From an uncultured Granulosicoccaceae bacterium (GTDB lineage: Bacteria; Pseudomonadota; Gammaproteobacteria; Granulosicoccales; Granulosicoccaceae), in contig CALGJU010000193.1 in NCBI GenBank assembly GCA_937928685.1, positions 1-55,456 on the forward strand: a stretch of DNA of 55,456 nucleotides. The letters are read 5' to 3'. The first letter of the stretch is position 1. The number at the start of each line of letters is the position of its first letter. Shown here piece by piece: positions 1 to 8,920 of the stretch. Both the position numbers and the translations under genes were made by a program. Below the pieces are notes generated by a model that made no database searches, was not told the DNA's origin, and was given only the letters and a program-made list of their open reading frames with translations.

Positions 1-550
1 CGGCACCAAACACTGGCAGATTGGCACTTTCAGCTGACTTCCTTGACCAGGTAATCACATTGCCAACGACAGCCACTAAACGACCAAAAAATGTAGTAAA
101 AATATCGACACCCCTGTTTAACGGTTATAAACGCTGATTAACGAACTACCACTGAATCTACAGACATTTCGCGTGCATGTGAAATGCTTTGAGCGCGCCC
201 GACCGTAACCACCGGTTTGATATCATCAATTCGAAAAAATTCCAGCCATTAGTCATTCATATTCAATAGTCATTCAAGGGCAGCTCCGGCAATTTCAGAT
301 CGTGGAAAAACCAGCTTAGACAGCCCATTCTTCTACATACTCACAAAGCTATGATAAGGAGAGCCCCACTTGAAAATTACTTTCACCATAGCAGCACTCT
401 TGACACTCTGGGCGTTGATGAAATTGGAATCTGACCGCGTTTGGTAACAGAAAAATCTCCCCTTTTCAGCCACTGAGTACGCTAGCCATTGACCAACAGA
501 AATCTTATTTGTTAGGTTGTTAATTTGCGGTACAACGGATTTCGGCAGTA
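1..550. other. Gene-free left end of the window
   Basis: I find no convincing gene here. A 79-codon open frame on the minus strand at 333-572 has no family resemblance and overlaps the start of the next gene, so I treat it as chance. The only structure I see is a 9-base direct repeat, AGTCATTCA, at 251-259 and 268-276 (17 bases start to start), about 280 bases upstream of the next gene. It could be a pair of regulator half-sites, but nothing else supports that. Confidence 0.4.
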
Positions 551-3094
551 ATGAGCGGACAAACGAAAACATACGGACAATACAGTTACTCCGAAGCGAA
601 AAAGGATGTTGTATTTTTTGATGGCTCCTCGGCAGGATTGCGGCGCCAGACCGTAGATGTATTTAAATTCCTGGCGAGCAATCACGACAACCTAGTAACC
701 CGCGATGAAATTCATGCTGCCGTGTGGAAAAATCAGTCAGTCACTGATGATTCGCTCGGTCAGTGTATCTCTGAAATTCGCAAAGCGATCGGTGATAAAG
801 AAAGAAAAATATTAACCACTATACCGAAACGTGGCTATTCACTAATTGCTGACAAAGTAGAGGCCGCTAGCGCTAAAGAAGCGAAAACCGAAACACCGGG
901 TAAAAATTCTTCTTCCTACAAAAAGCCAGCGAAGCTTGCCATCGGCATCGTCACCATATTACTAATAACAGCCTCGACGTTTTTTAATTATAGTAAAGAC
1001 TTACCGGACGCATCAGGCAAGCACAACCTCAATACAGCAATCGCCGATGGGATTCCGGAAGTCTCTATATCGTACTCTAATCAAATACAGACCGATAAAT
1101 TTCTAACTGAAATTACCGCCGAACTAAGAACCGCCCTATTCCGCTACAAAACACTCCGGCTTGTAGATCATGACAACGCTGATACTCGACTCACTATCGA
1201 ACAAATAGGAACCGCTACCGATAAACGACTTAACGTTGAGTTAACACATTTAGCAAATAACGAATTAGTATTTGCCGAGACTTACCCGATCTTTTCAAAC
1301 AACAAAGACGTCACCGACAGTGCAGCCCTTGCCAGGCGAATAGCTTCTGCAATCGCATCACCCGGAGTGGGCGCTCTTGATAGAAGGCTATTGGCCGGAT
1401 CTCGCAGTATCGCTGCTGATAAATTAACCAAAGCACAGTGTTATGCCCACGGATACGGGTGCTCAAAATGCTCCGGTGAAGAAGACAACATCACGCGTAA
1501 GGCAGAGGCGTGCCTTGCTAACTTACTCCAGAAAGATGCCAACGATTCACGAGCATGGGCGCTACAGGCAACCATACATGCCCACCAGTACTGGTGGGGC
1601 AATACACTGCCCGAGCCAACGCGCAGTGACCCTTCACTAAGAAAACACCTGCCACAGAAAGCTATAGATGCTGCCAATCGTGCAGAAGCATTGTCCAGCG
1701 GTGGTGATACAGCGGTGTATTGGGGCATGGCTGAAGCTTATTACTCCGCATGCGAGGCGGACAAGCTCCACACCGCAATTAATCGCGGCCTGGAAATTAA
1801 TCCGGATGATCCAAATCTGATGGCCTCATTCGGCAATTGGCTATCGTACTCCGGGAAGTGGGATGAAGGTGCTGCGCTGACTCGGCGGGCGCTTGACCTT
1901 GAGCCGCTTCACTATCGCAAATGGTGGTGGATGGGGCCTGCCAAAACACACTACTTCAAAGAAGAATTCGAGGCCGCTTACGACAATTTCTTAAAAGCAT
2001 TTAACGAACGCAACTGGATGAGTCATCTGCAACTGGCTTATACACTCCCCCATCTTGGGCGTATAGAAGAGGCAAAACTTTCAGCACAATCACTGCAGCG
2101 AATCTATCCCGGGTTTACCATCGAAAAGGCGCTCGAAATATATCAGTTGCTATGTTTCCCGAACAGCTTTCTGGCCAATGTAAAGGCTGCTTTGATTCAA
2201 GCGCAATTACCGTCACGCGGTAACAGCGACGACTTGGCTGTGCTTACGCTACCACGCGCCAAAGTGCTCAAGTTGAATGGCACAAACATAGAATATCTTG
2301 ACGTCGGGCACGGTGATCCAATTTTGTTTGTTCACGGCGCTTTCAACGATTACAGGACTTGGGGCCACTATCTGGTACCTGTATCAGAGAACCATCGCTA
2401 CATTAGCTATTCACGCAGATACTTCGGAACACAGGAATGGAAAGACAATGGCAAGAACTTTTCTGTTGACACTTTTTCCAATGATCTAATCGCACTGATA
2501 GAGGCACTGGATCTCAAGGATGTCCATTTAGTATCGTGGTCTTCAGGTGTCCGCACAGCGGTAGCTGCCGGTGTCAAACGGCCAGACTTATTCAAAAGCA
2601 TGATTCACTTTGAGCCGGTTGAGAGCAATATTCTCAACGGCGTGCCACATGAAGAGCTTGTCAATTCTCTCGCTGATGAATGGGAATCACGCTGGGATCC
2701 GGTGTGGCAAGGTGTGTCTGAGAATGACAACGAGGCAGCCGCCCGGGCAATGTATGAAGTGGTGTTTGAAAAGCAACACGGGGACTATCAAAACGAACGT
2801 GAAACCATCAAGGAAATAGTCCGGCAAAATGCACGCACCCTGCCGATTAACTTCAGCCGATGGGACGACGAAATTAAAATGACCTGCGAGTATGCAAGTC
2901 AACTACGCGTGCCGACTTTAATTGCGGTGGGCGAAAAGACGCATCAATACTGGCAACAGATGTCACAACGCTGGGCCGACTGTCTGCCGGTTTCATTGCA
3001 CGCTGAAATCAAGGGGGCCAACCATTATGCGCCCCTGGATAAGGTTGACGCATTTACAAAAGCAGTACTGTCATTCGTTGATCAACATCGCTAA
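551..3094 (+). CDS. Membrane-bound winged-helix regulator fused to TPR and alpha/beta hydrolase domains (copy 1)
   Basis: Residues about 10-105 form an OmpR/CadC-type winged-helix DNA-binding domain (DDSLGQCISEIRKAIGD, then PKRGYSL). A single hydrophobic segment lies at about 128-147, so the rest is predicted periplasmic, as in CadC-like one-component regulators. Residues about 300-560 are TPR-like helices, preceded by a Cys cluster (CYAHGYGCSKCSGE). The last 270 residues are an alpha/beta hydrolase: oxyanion strand ILFVHGAF, nucleophile elbow SWSSG with Ser664, and catalytic-type His825 in GANHYAPL. The usual Asp after the late strand reads GEKT, so the acid is unclear; Glu in HFEP is an alternative. 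The start is the ATG at 551. A full-length paralogue lies 1.4 kb downstream. I infer a sensor whose hydrolase fold binds or cleaves a small ligand; ligand and targets are unknown. Confidence 0.85.
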   Translation: MSGQTKTYGQYSYSEAKKDVVFFDGSSAGLRRQTVDVFKFLASNHDNLVTRDEIHAAVWKNQSVTDDSLGQCISEIRKAIGDKERKILTTIPKRGYSLIADKVEAASAKEAKTETPGKNSSSYKKPAKLAIGIVTILLITASTFFNYSKDLPDASGKHNLNTAIADGIPEVSISYSNQIQTDKFLTEITAELRTALFRYKTLRLVDHDNADTRLTIEQIGTATDKRLNVELTHLANNELVFAETYPIFSNNKDVTDSAALARRIASAIASPGVGALDRRLLAGSRSIAADKLTKAQCYAHGYGCSKCSGEEDNITRKAEACLANLLQKDANDSRAWALQATIHAHQYWWGNTLPEPTRSDPSLRKHLPQKAIDAANRAEALSSGGDTAVYWGMAEAYYSACEADKLHTAINRGLEINPDDPNLMASFGNWLSYSGKWDEGAALTRRALDLEPLHYRKWWWMGPAKTHYFKEEFEAAYDNFLKAFNERNWMSHLQLAYTLPHLGRIEEAKLSAQSLQRIYPGFTIEKALEIYQLLCFPNSFLANVKAALIQAQLPSRGNSDDLAVLTLPRAKVLKLNGTNIEYLDVGHGDPILFVHGAFNDYRTWGHYLVPVSENHRYISYSRRYFGTQEWKDNGKNFSVDTFSNDLIALIEALDLKDVHLVSWSSGVRTAVAAGVKRPDLFKSMIHFEPVESNILNGVPHEELVNSLADEWESRWDPVWQGVSENDNEAAARAMYEVVFEKQHGDYQNERETIKEIVRQNARTLPINFSRWDDEIKMTCEYASQLRVPTLIAVGEKTHQYWQQMSQRWADCLPVSLHAEIKGANHYAPLDKVDAFTKAVLSFVDQHR

Positions 3095-3278
3095 CGATCA
3101 CCCATCAGAACGCCTATATAGCCTGTAAAAACACATCACACCCCTAACCAATGCCCCCTCAAGCTATTGATAAATAAACATTTCATATGTTTTTCAGGAA
3201 AATTTCGCTAATTTTTCCGGACGTTTTGCAAAGCACAGCTTATGTTCGCTCCCACCAAGACCCGGAGCAGCACAAACT

Positions 3279-3746
3279 ATGGAAGCACTCTTAGCAACAC
3301 TACTACACTGGCTTGCAGTAAACACACAATTTGACACCAATATCCCTCACCCCACAGTCATTGAACTAAGTCCCGAGGCGCTAACAAAAGAGTATTACTC
3401 AGACTCCCTGAGCGCCATACCGGCGAATGGTGTCGACCATAGAATTCAAGCGCTGTATTCCTGGAACGATGGACCATCAGGCACCATCTACATTCTGAGT
3501 CATGAGTACACGGACACTTCACCGCACCAGGAAACTGGCTTGAACAATCCATATTTTCAGGAGCAATTGCTCCATGAATTGATACACCACGCACAATATC
3601 ACTCTGGCGAATACGCAAGTTTCGAATGTAAGAACCAGGGCGAGCTACAGGCATACCGTCTTGGCGGAAAGTTTTTGAAGCAACAGCACGTCAGCGACCC
3701 ACTACCGAATCGTAGAGTTCTTTCGTATATCTACAGCCGATGCTGA
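3279..3746 (+). CDS. Predicted HExxH zinc metalloprotein (DUF6647-like)
   Basis: This 155-residue protein has the motif HELIHH at residues 99-104, which fits the HExxH zinc site of metallopeptidases, with a candidate third ligand Glu122 in GELQAYRLG. The pattern resembles the short DUF6647 family (about 150 residues, motif near residue 100), known only as predicted metal-dependent hydrolases. There is no clear signal peptide; the N-terminus (MEALLATLLHWLAVNT) is a normal amphipathic helix. The gene sits between the two large regulator-hydrolase paralogues and points the same way, 184 bases after the first. GGAG at 3262-3265 is rather far from the ATG. Activity is inferred from the motif only; the substrate is unknown. 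Confidence 0.7.
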   Translation: MEALLATLLHWLAVNTQFDTNIPHPTVIELSPEALTKEYYSDSLSAIPANGVDHRIQALYSWNDGPSGTIYILSHEYTDTSPHQETGLNNPYFQEQLLHELIHHAQYHSGEYASFECKNQGELQAYRLGGKFLKQQHVSDPLPNRRVLSYIYSRC

Positions 3747-3838
3747 CAAAAATCCCCAGCGGCCAACAATTTCCATTAAAGCTCAAATCAAGGGTTTGAA
3801 GTACCGATGCACTGCACTTAATCAAAAGGAATTATCCA

Positions 3839-4336
3839 ATGTCACTACGAAATGTAATCACCCGATCGGCCGTTGCAACAATAGCCGCCACCTTAATGGC
3901 AGGACACGCCAACGCCGACAACCGCACTTTATCCTGCAAACTGTACAACGCCAGCAGCACGGCTGATGAAACAATAACCAAAGTCACACTGAAACAATCA
4001 GCACAAGCACTGACTGCCTCGAGAACAGCATCATTTTGCGTGTTTGAAGACGGTACCGTCGCGGAAAAACAGTTTGTCAATGTTCAGCGCGCTGTAGACG
4101 ATGGCGCGAATGGAATGGTACTTGGAATTTCTGTTTATACCATGCCCAACGGCGATTCCATCACCGCTACATTCACAGGTGACTGGGGCAATACAGGTTT
4201 TGTTGGAGCATACAAAATTATCGACGGCACTGGCGAATTTAATAACGCAAAAGGTGATGGTTCATTCACCGGCGCTGAATCACCATGGCCGACGTCAAAT
4301 TTATTTGATGTCGTATTAAACGTTACAACCCCATAA
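3839..4336 (+). CDS. Small secreted protein of unknown function
   Basis: The product has 165 residues with a typical signal peptide (MSLRNVITRSAVATIAATLMAGHANA, cleavage near residue 26). The mature part holds two cysteines and beta-rich stretches ending in GTGEFNNAKGDGSFTGAE, which resembles the Gly-rich strand repeats of secreted beta-barrel proteins such as allene-oxide-cyclase-like or lipocalin-like folds. I cannot assign a family. AGGA lies about 8 bases before the ATG. The gene is placed between the two regulator-hydrolase paralogues, in the same direction, so it may belong with them, but there is no direct evidence of a shared role. Confidence 0.6.
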   Translation: MSLRNVITRSAVATIAATLMAGHANADNRTLSCKLYNASSTADETITKVTLKQSAQALTASRTASFCVFEDGTVAEKQFVNVQRAVDDGANGMVLGISVYTMPNGDSITATFTGDWGNTGFVGAYKIIDGTGEFNNAKGDGSFTGAESPWPTSNLFDVVLNVTTP

Positions 4337-4403
4337 ATCAGGCGATTAAGTTATCGCCATCGATAGCAAACAAGGACGTACAACCAGGGAATGGATTCGC
4401 CTT

Positions 4404-4438
4404 ATACCGCATCGCCGTCCTCCGCGGTGGTGCGGTAT
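4404..4438 (+). promoter_or_regulatory. Strong hairpin between secreted-protein gene and second regulator-hydrolase gene
   Basis: A 14-bp stem (left arm ATACCGCATCGCCG, right arm CGGTGGTGCGGTAT, two G-T wobbles) encloses a 7-base loop. It lies 67 bases after the upstream stop and 82 bases before the ATG at 4521. No run of T follows it, so it is not a standard intrinsic terminator. It may be a transcript-end hairpin, an RNA processing site, or a leader structure of the downstream gene. Confidence 0.45.
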
Positions 4439-4520
4439 ATTCATTGACCAAATCTACGTTTATTTGATACGTTGATCCGGTGCGACGAATCTGGATTGTC
4501 GCGGTGGTTTGGAGGGGAAC

Positions 4521-7106
4521 ATGCAACACGCGACATATGCTGATCACTATTATTCAGAAACAAAAAAAGATGTCATCCGGGCGAACGGATCTGCCGTAGG
4601 CCTTAGGCGCCAAAGTGCAGAGGTATTCAAGTATCTTGCTCAGCACCCGGATCAGGTGCTCTCACGAGAAGACATTCAATCTAAAATATGGAAACACCAA
4701 TCTGTCACAGATGACTCACTCAGCCAATGTGTTTCTGAAATTCGTAAAGCCATTGATGATCATGATCGGCGTATATTAAAAACGGTCCCAAGGCGTGGCT
4801 ACATGTTGGTGGCAGATAAACCTGACGCACTGACTACCGCGAACCAATCAGAAAAACCCCACCCGCAAACACCTCCCACCCTACGGAAATACTGGTTATC
4901 TGCTTCGCTTTTAGCAGCGGCATTGGGTCTGATAACACTTTTTTCAATCAACACAACCTCTTCTACATCAGCAACTCACACCGCTGAAAACAACACCACC
5001 GTAAATGCTGCTATACAAGGAACGCCAACTGTTTCCGTTCAGATAAAAGGCCAAGGCGAAAACTATATCTCTACGGTTGCAACTCAGGCGCGTGTAGCAC
5101 TAAGCAAATATAAATCGGTAGCAGTCGTAACAGAAGCCACTGCCGACTTCACCATTCAACTGTCCGCAAGCGGCTCCATTGAAGAGAAAGGGTTGTCACT
5201 CGAACTCATCAGCAGCAACAATAATGAACTGGTGTTTGCAGAAATACTCCATCCGACAATTGGGCCTGTAACTGACACGACTGAATCAAAAGCTCGCGAC
5301 ACGATCACACTGGGATCGAGAATAGCGGGAATGATCGCGTCCCCCGGCGGAGGAGCAGTATCAAGACATTTACTCAAAACTGCACAAGGGAAAACGGCCA
5401 ATGAAATAACACGCTCTCAATGTTATGCCTACAGTTATGGTTGCACCAATTGCTCCGGTGAGCTCGACCCAATTACCGAAGTTGCCACTGAGTGCCTTGC
5501 AAATCTATTAGAAGAAGATCCGGCTGACGCCCGCGCATGGGGCTTGCAAAGCACCTTGTATGCGCATCAGTACTTGTGGTCCAGCGCGCTGTCTGAGCCT
5601 GCGAGAACCAGCCTGGAGCACCGATCTCACCTTACCGGCCTGGCAATCGAGGCTGCGAACAAAGCGGAATTCTATTCAGACGGCACCGACACCGCCGTGT
5701 ACTGGGGCATGGCACAAGCCTATGCCGCTTCATGCCAACTCGATAAACTGCAGACAGCCGTAGACAGAGGGCTACAGATTAACCCCGATGACCCATCACT
5801 ACTCGGCGGGTTCGGCAGTTGGGTTGCCTACGGGGGCGATTGGGACAAAGGCGTTACTATGATTAATAAGGCGCTTGAAATCGAACCAAAATACTACAAA
5901 CGCTGGTGGTTATTTCCAATTGCCAAGCAACACTACGCGCGTGGCGAGTACGAGCAAGCCCTTGAGGTATTTCAAAAAGCCTATAACGAAAGAAACTGGT
6001 TAAGTCATTTGCAACTGGCCTACACCCTGCCACATTTGAATCGCATTGAAGAAGCCATTGTAGAAAGAAAGGCTTTTGAGCGCCTGTATCCCGGTGCAAC
6101 AATAGAGAACGTATTGCAATTCTATAAAACCTATTGCTTCGAAAATTCATTTCTTGAAAAGATGAAATGGGCACTTACAAAAGCCGGATTGCCTTCTCGT
6201 GGCAGCAGCGATGACCTCAACGACATTCGCCCTACTGCAGCCGAGATAATGAAGGTTAATGGTTTTACCACCGAATACAAAGACGTTGGAACAGGTACGC
6301 CAATCGTATTTGTTCACGGCTCAATCTCTGATTACCGTGCATGGAGCCACTACCAGAACCCCGTTTCGGAAAATCACCGATATATCTCTTACTCACTTCG
6401 ATACGCTGGCAGCCAGGACTGGCCGGACCAAGGAGAACAGTACGGTATTGCCACGGACGCAGAAGATCTTATCGCCTTTATTGAAGCTAAAAACATCGGT
6501 CCGGTATTTACCGTCAGCTGGTCACGAGGTGGAAGGGTTTCCGGGCTCGCTGCCCTACACAGACCCGACCTGTTTCTGGGCAATGTTCATTTTGAACCGA
6601 TTGTGAATGTACTTGGCAATACTACTGATGTAACAATCCTCAAAGCAAAAGAACAATTTTTCAGTAGATTCGATGATTCTGATATTGAATTCTCTTCCGG
6701 TAAAATCGAAAAAGGGTCGGCGATTATTCTCGAAAATGTGTTCGAATTAGAGCGTGGCCGCTTTGATACGGAAATTATGCCACTAAGAGCCATGAACAGA
6801 GATGCCGCAAAAAACATGGCACTGCAACTGTCTTCTGAAGACCACAAGGAACTCAACTGTGACAAGCTGAACAATACGCAGATCCCCACACTGGTGGTCC
6901 TTGGCGAGAAAACCAATGATTGGTGGAAACATGTAGTTGAACGCTACCATGAGTGCACACCCGGTTCACAATTGGCAATTATCGACGGAGTGAACCATGA
7001 TGGCCCTATCCGCAAACCCGAAAAACTCACCGAGTTAATTCTGCAATTCGTAGAATCACATTCTACTAAAAACTTATTAAGTCAATCCCCGTTAATCAGT
7101 AAATAG
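4521..7106 (+). CDS. Membrane-bound winged-helix regulator fused to TPR and alpha/beta hydrolase domains (copy 2)
   Basis: This is the full-length paralogue of the gene at 551. From the ATG at 4521 it is 861 residues. I prefer this start because GGAGGGG at 4511-4517 is a good ribosome site; an in-frame TTG at 4509 would use that site as coding sequence. Domains are in the same order: winged helix (about 10-100), one membrane segment (about 124-145, after LRKYW), TPR-like helices (about 300-560) with the conserved Cys cluster CYAYSYGCTNCSGE, then the hydrolase with VFVHGS, nucleophile elbow SWSRGG (Ser668) and His826 in GVNHDGP. The late acidic position again reads GEKT. The shared Ser/His and Cys positions suggest selection on both hydrolase and Cys parts. 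Function beyond a likely membrane-bound regulator is unknown. Confidence 0.85.
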   Translation: MQHATYADHYYSETKKDVIRANGSAVGLRRQSAEVFKYLAQHPDQVLSREDIQSKIWKHQSVTDDSLSQCVSEIRKAIDDHDRRILKTVPRRGYMLVADKPDALTTANQSEKPHPQTPPTLRKYWLSASLLAAALGLITLFSINTTSSTSATHTAENNTTVNAAIQGTPTVSVQIKGQGENYISTVATQARVALSKYKSVAVVTEATADFTIQLSASGSIEEKGLSLELISSNNNELVFAEILHPTIGPVTDTTESKARDTITLGSRIAGMIASPGGGAVSRHLLKTAQGKTANEITRSQCYAYSYGCTNCSGELDPITEVATECLANLLEEDPADARAWGLQSTLYAHQYLWSSALSEPARTSLEHRSHLTGLAIEAANKAEFYSDGTDTAVYWGMAQAYAASCQLDKLQTAVDRGLQINPDDPSLLGGFGSWVAYGGDWDKGVTMINKALEIEPKYYKRWWLFPIAKQHYARGEYEQALEVFQKAYNERNWLSHLQLAYTLPHLNRIEEAIVERKAFERLYPGATIENVLQFYKTYCFENSFLEKMKWALTKAGLPSRGSSDDLNDIRPTAAEIMKVNGFTTEYKDVGTGTPIVFVHGSISDYRAWSHYQNPVSENHRYISYSLRYAGSQDWPDQGEQYGIATDAEDLIAFIEAKNIGPVFTVSWSRGGRVSGLAALHRPDLFLGNVHFEPIVNVLGNTTDVTILKAKEQFFSRFDDSDIEFSSGKIEKGSAIILENVFELERGRFDTEIMPLRAMNRDAAKNMALQLSSEDHKELNCDKLNNTQIPTLVVLGEKTNDWWKHVVERYHECTPGSQLAIIDGVNHDGPIRKPEKLTELILQFVESHSTKNLLSQSPLISK

Positions 7107-7286
7107 AGAGCGCTTAAAATCCAGCGCCAGAGGCTACAATAATAAGCACCTGGTACTGACACTCGCACTCACCCTTTCGCAGCTCAACAGCCACTGCATG
7201 CCGCAGAGGCAATTCAATATAATATGTAACGCCGTCCACCATTAGTTTGTATACTTTGGCATAGTTTAAACCACAACTTGAACCCT

Positions 7287-7682
7287 ATGCAGCAGCAATC
7301 AATTCCCGGCCAACACCCCGCAATCAATATATATGATGAACCACTGGAGTCCTGCTGTGACGATCCAGTTACTGGCTTCTATCGCGATGGGTGTTGCAAT
7401 ACCGGCAAGGGTGATCACGGATCACACACGGTGTGTGTAAAGGTCAGTCAGACGTTTTTGGATTACTCGCGATCACAAGGCAATGACTTAACAACACCCA
7501 TGCCTGCCTACGGATTCCCGGGGCTCAAAGAGGGCGACAAATGGTGCTTGTGTGCTACGCGATGGCTTGAAGCATACGAGGCAGACTGTGCTCCAAGTGT
7601 CTATGTCAGGTCAACTCACAAGCGCGCATTGGAAGTTATTCCAATTTTGGTGCTGCGTAAGCACGCTGCAGATCTGAACTGA
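7287..7682 (+). CDS. DUF2237 family protein
   Basis: This small soluble protein matches DUF2237 well: a conserved opening (NIYDEPLESC), GFYRDGCCNTG, HTVCVKV, SRGND-like SQGNDLTTP, GFPGLKEGDKWCLCA, and THKRALEVIP near the end. Members are about 120-130 residues, rich in Cys, and have no established biochemical role; conserved Cys and Asp residues hint at metal binding, which is inference. I use the ATG at 7287 (131 residues); an in-frame TTG lies 9 bases upstream. It is a single gene, 180 bases after the second regulator-hydrolase gene and in the same direction, with no sign of a tight operon. Confidence 0.85.
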   Translation: MQQQSIPGQHPAINIYDEPLESCCDDPVTGFYRDGCCNTGKGDHGSHTVCVKVSQTFLDYSRSQGNDLTTPMPAYGFPGLKEGDKWCLCATRWLEAYEADCAPSVYVRSTHKRALEVIPILVLRKHAADLN

Positions 7683-7838
7683 ATTTTTTTTCTATGTAGA
7701 ACTTACGAGCTATAGTTAGCAACAACCCTATAACAAAGCGCTTATAGAAATAATTTTTTTATAGGTGCAAGTTACTAACAATGAAACTTAAGTGTTAATC
7801 CTTTGTAGACACTTATTTATAAACATCACCTACTCCTC

Positions 7839-7869
7839 CGTTATCTGCCTTGCGGATAACGTTTATCCG
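7839..7869 (+). promoter_or_regulatory. Overlapping alternative hairpins upstream of secreted-protein gene
   Basis: CGTTATC (7839-7845) can pair with GATAACG (7855-7861), while GGATAA (7854-7859) can instead pair with TTATCC (7863-7868). The two pairings exclude each other. They sit about 100 bases before the ATG at 7965 in an AT-rich leader. This could be a switchable leader or simply an operator with repeated half-sites. Confidence 0.25.
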
Positions 7870-7964
7870 TAATGTTATTTTTAATGAACATTAAGTAACC
7901 TTTATATTGCACAGTTCAATTGTGTAACTTTTATTGGTTTCTAACAAGGATAGGGAGATTAGTG

Positions 7965-8804
7965 ATGAAAACTTATAAGTCCTTTTTAAAAAGGACGTTA
8001 ATCGCATGGGGGGTAGTGGGAGCAACCGCTGCAACAATCGCCATCGGAAATAACGCATCAGCTACAGATAAGTTGGTTTATCCGGCCGATCTGGTAAGCG
8101 GCTACTGTGGATCAGAAACGCTGACTGTTTCTGTCGACGGCCATCATTACCATGTGCCGTGCGACAATGTAGACACCCACACTGGCGCCGCCTACTTCGA
8201 CAACAAGCTTTGCTTTGGCTACGGGTACAGCCACTGCTATTCGTACCGCGTACACATTCAACTACCGGTGCTTAAAATCAAGAAACTTGCATACAGGCAA
8301 GACCACTTAATAACCACTCATGCGTCAGATGATTTTCATATCAATGTTTCTGACAACGGCAGTTACCATAAAAACCTGTCTTTAAAATCGAAACAACGGC
8401 GTTCACTTATTGTTAGTTCCGGCCATTATTCGATTCATGAAACAGCCGCTGGTTACAATGAATCGATTGACTGTGGCCACGCTGGCAGATCGCATACTGG
8501 CAGCATTACCGTAGGCGTTCATCCCGGTGCGGTGGTTGAATGCGCGGTAATCAATAAGTTGATTCCGGTGCATCCCCCGGTTATCAGGCCTACTTATTAT
8601 CAGCCCGCACACTGCTCAGTAACGGTACACGGCTCACTGTGGGACGCGAGAGCTGCCTATTCCCACCAGTGCCACGTACCCAGAGTAGATTGTGACCCGG
8701 TTCATCGAGGATGGACATGTTCAAGTGAGCAGATTGGTGCACGCAGCGGTACCCCCGACAACAGGAATAGCTGGCGCCGTTCACTAACGGTAATCGCCAG
8801 ATAA
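7965..8804 (+). CDS. Secreted His/Tyr/Cys-rich protein of unknown function
   Basis: From the ATG at 7965 the product is 279 residues. The start is chosen because AGGATAGGGAG lies just upstream and because a signal peptide follows directly (MKTYKSFLKRTLIAWGVVG, then a small-residue stretch ending NNASA). The mature protein is rich in His, Tyr and Cys. The middle (GHYSIHETAAGY, then ITVGVHPGAVVECAVINK) resembles the prealbumin-like repeats of surface proteins, in which a Cys in the last strand is typical. The C-terminus has a Cys/Trp-rich motif, VDCDPVHRGWTCSS. The long AT-rich upstream region (7683-7964) may hold regulatory structure. I infer a cell-surface or envelope protein; no enzyme motif is visible. 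Confidence 0.65.
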   Translation: MKTYKSFLKRTLIAWGVVGATAATIAIGNNASATDKLVYPADLVSGYCGSETLTVSVDGHHYHVPCDNVDTHTGAAYFDNKLCFGYGYSHCYSYRVHIQLPVLKIKKLAYRQDHLITTHASDDFHINVSDNGSYHKNLSLKSKQRRSLIVSSGHYSIHETAAGYNESIDCGHAGRSHTGSITVGVHPGAVVECAVINKLIPVHPPVIRPTYYQPAHCSVTVHGSLWDARAAYSHQCHVPRVDCDPVHRGWTCSSEQIGARSGTPDNRNSWRRSLTVIAR

Positions 8805-8866
8805 TTTTCTGGTAAATTGCAGTAGCAGTACAATTTTAGTCCAACGTGAACTCCGCTTTAGACGTA

Positions 8867-8905
8867 CTGATACTTGTGTGGTGCTTTCGACCACTCAAGT
8901 ATCAG
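8867..8905. terminator. Hairpin between convergent genes
   Basis: CTGATACTTG at 8867-8876 pairs perfectly with CAAGTATCAG at 8896-8905, and after one T-T mismatch GTGGT (8878-8882) pairs with ACCAC (8890-8894). The hairpin lies between the stop of the secreted-protein gene and the stop of the SDR gene, which converge. There is no T run on either side, so it may act as a bidirectional 3'-end structure rather than a classic intrinsic terminator. Confidence 0.5.
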
Positions 8906-8920
8906 AATTCAATACCCGCT

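Noticed and set aside
333-572. 79-codon frame on the minus strand
   Set aside because: No family signal or ribosome site, and it overlaps the start of the regulator-hydrolase gene.
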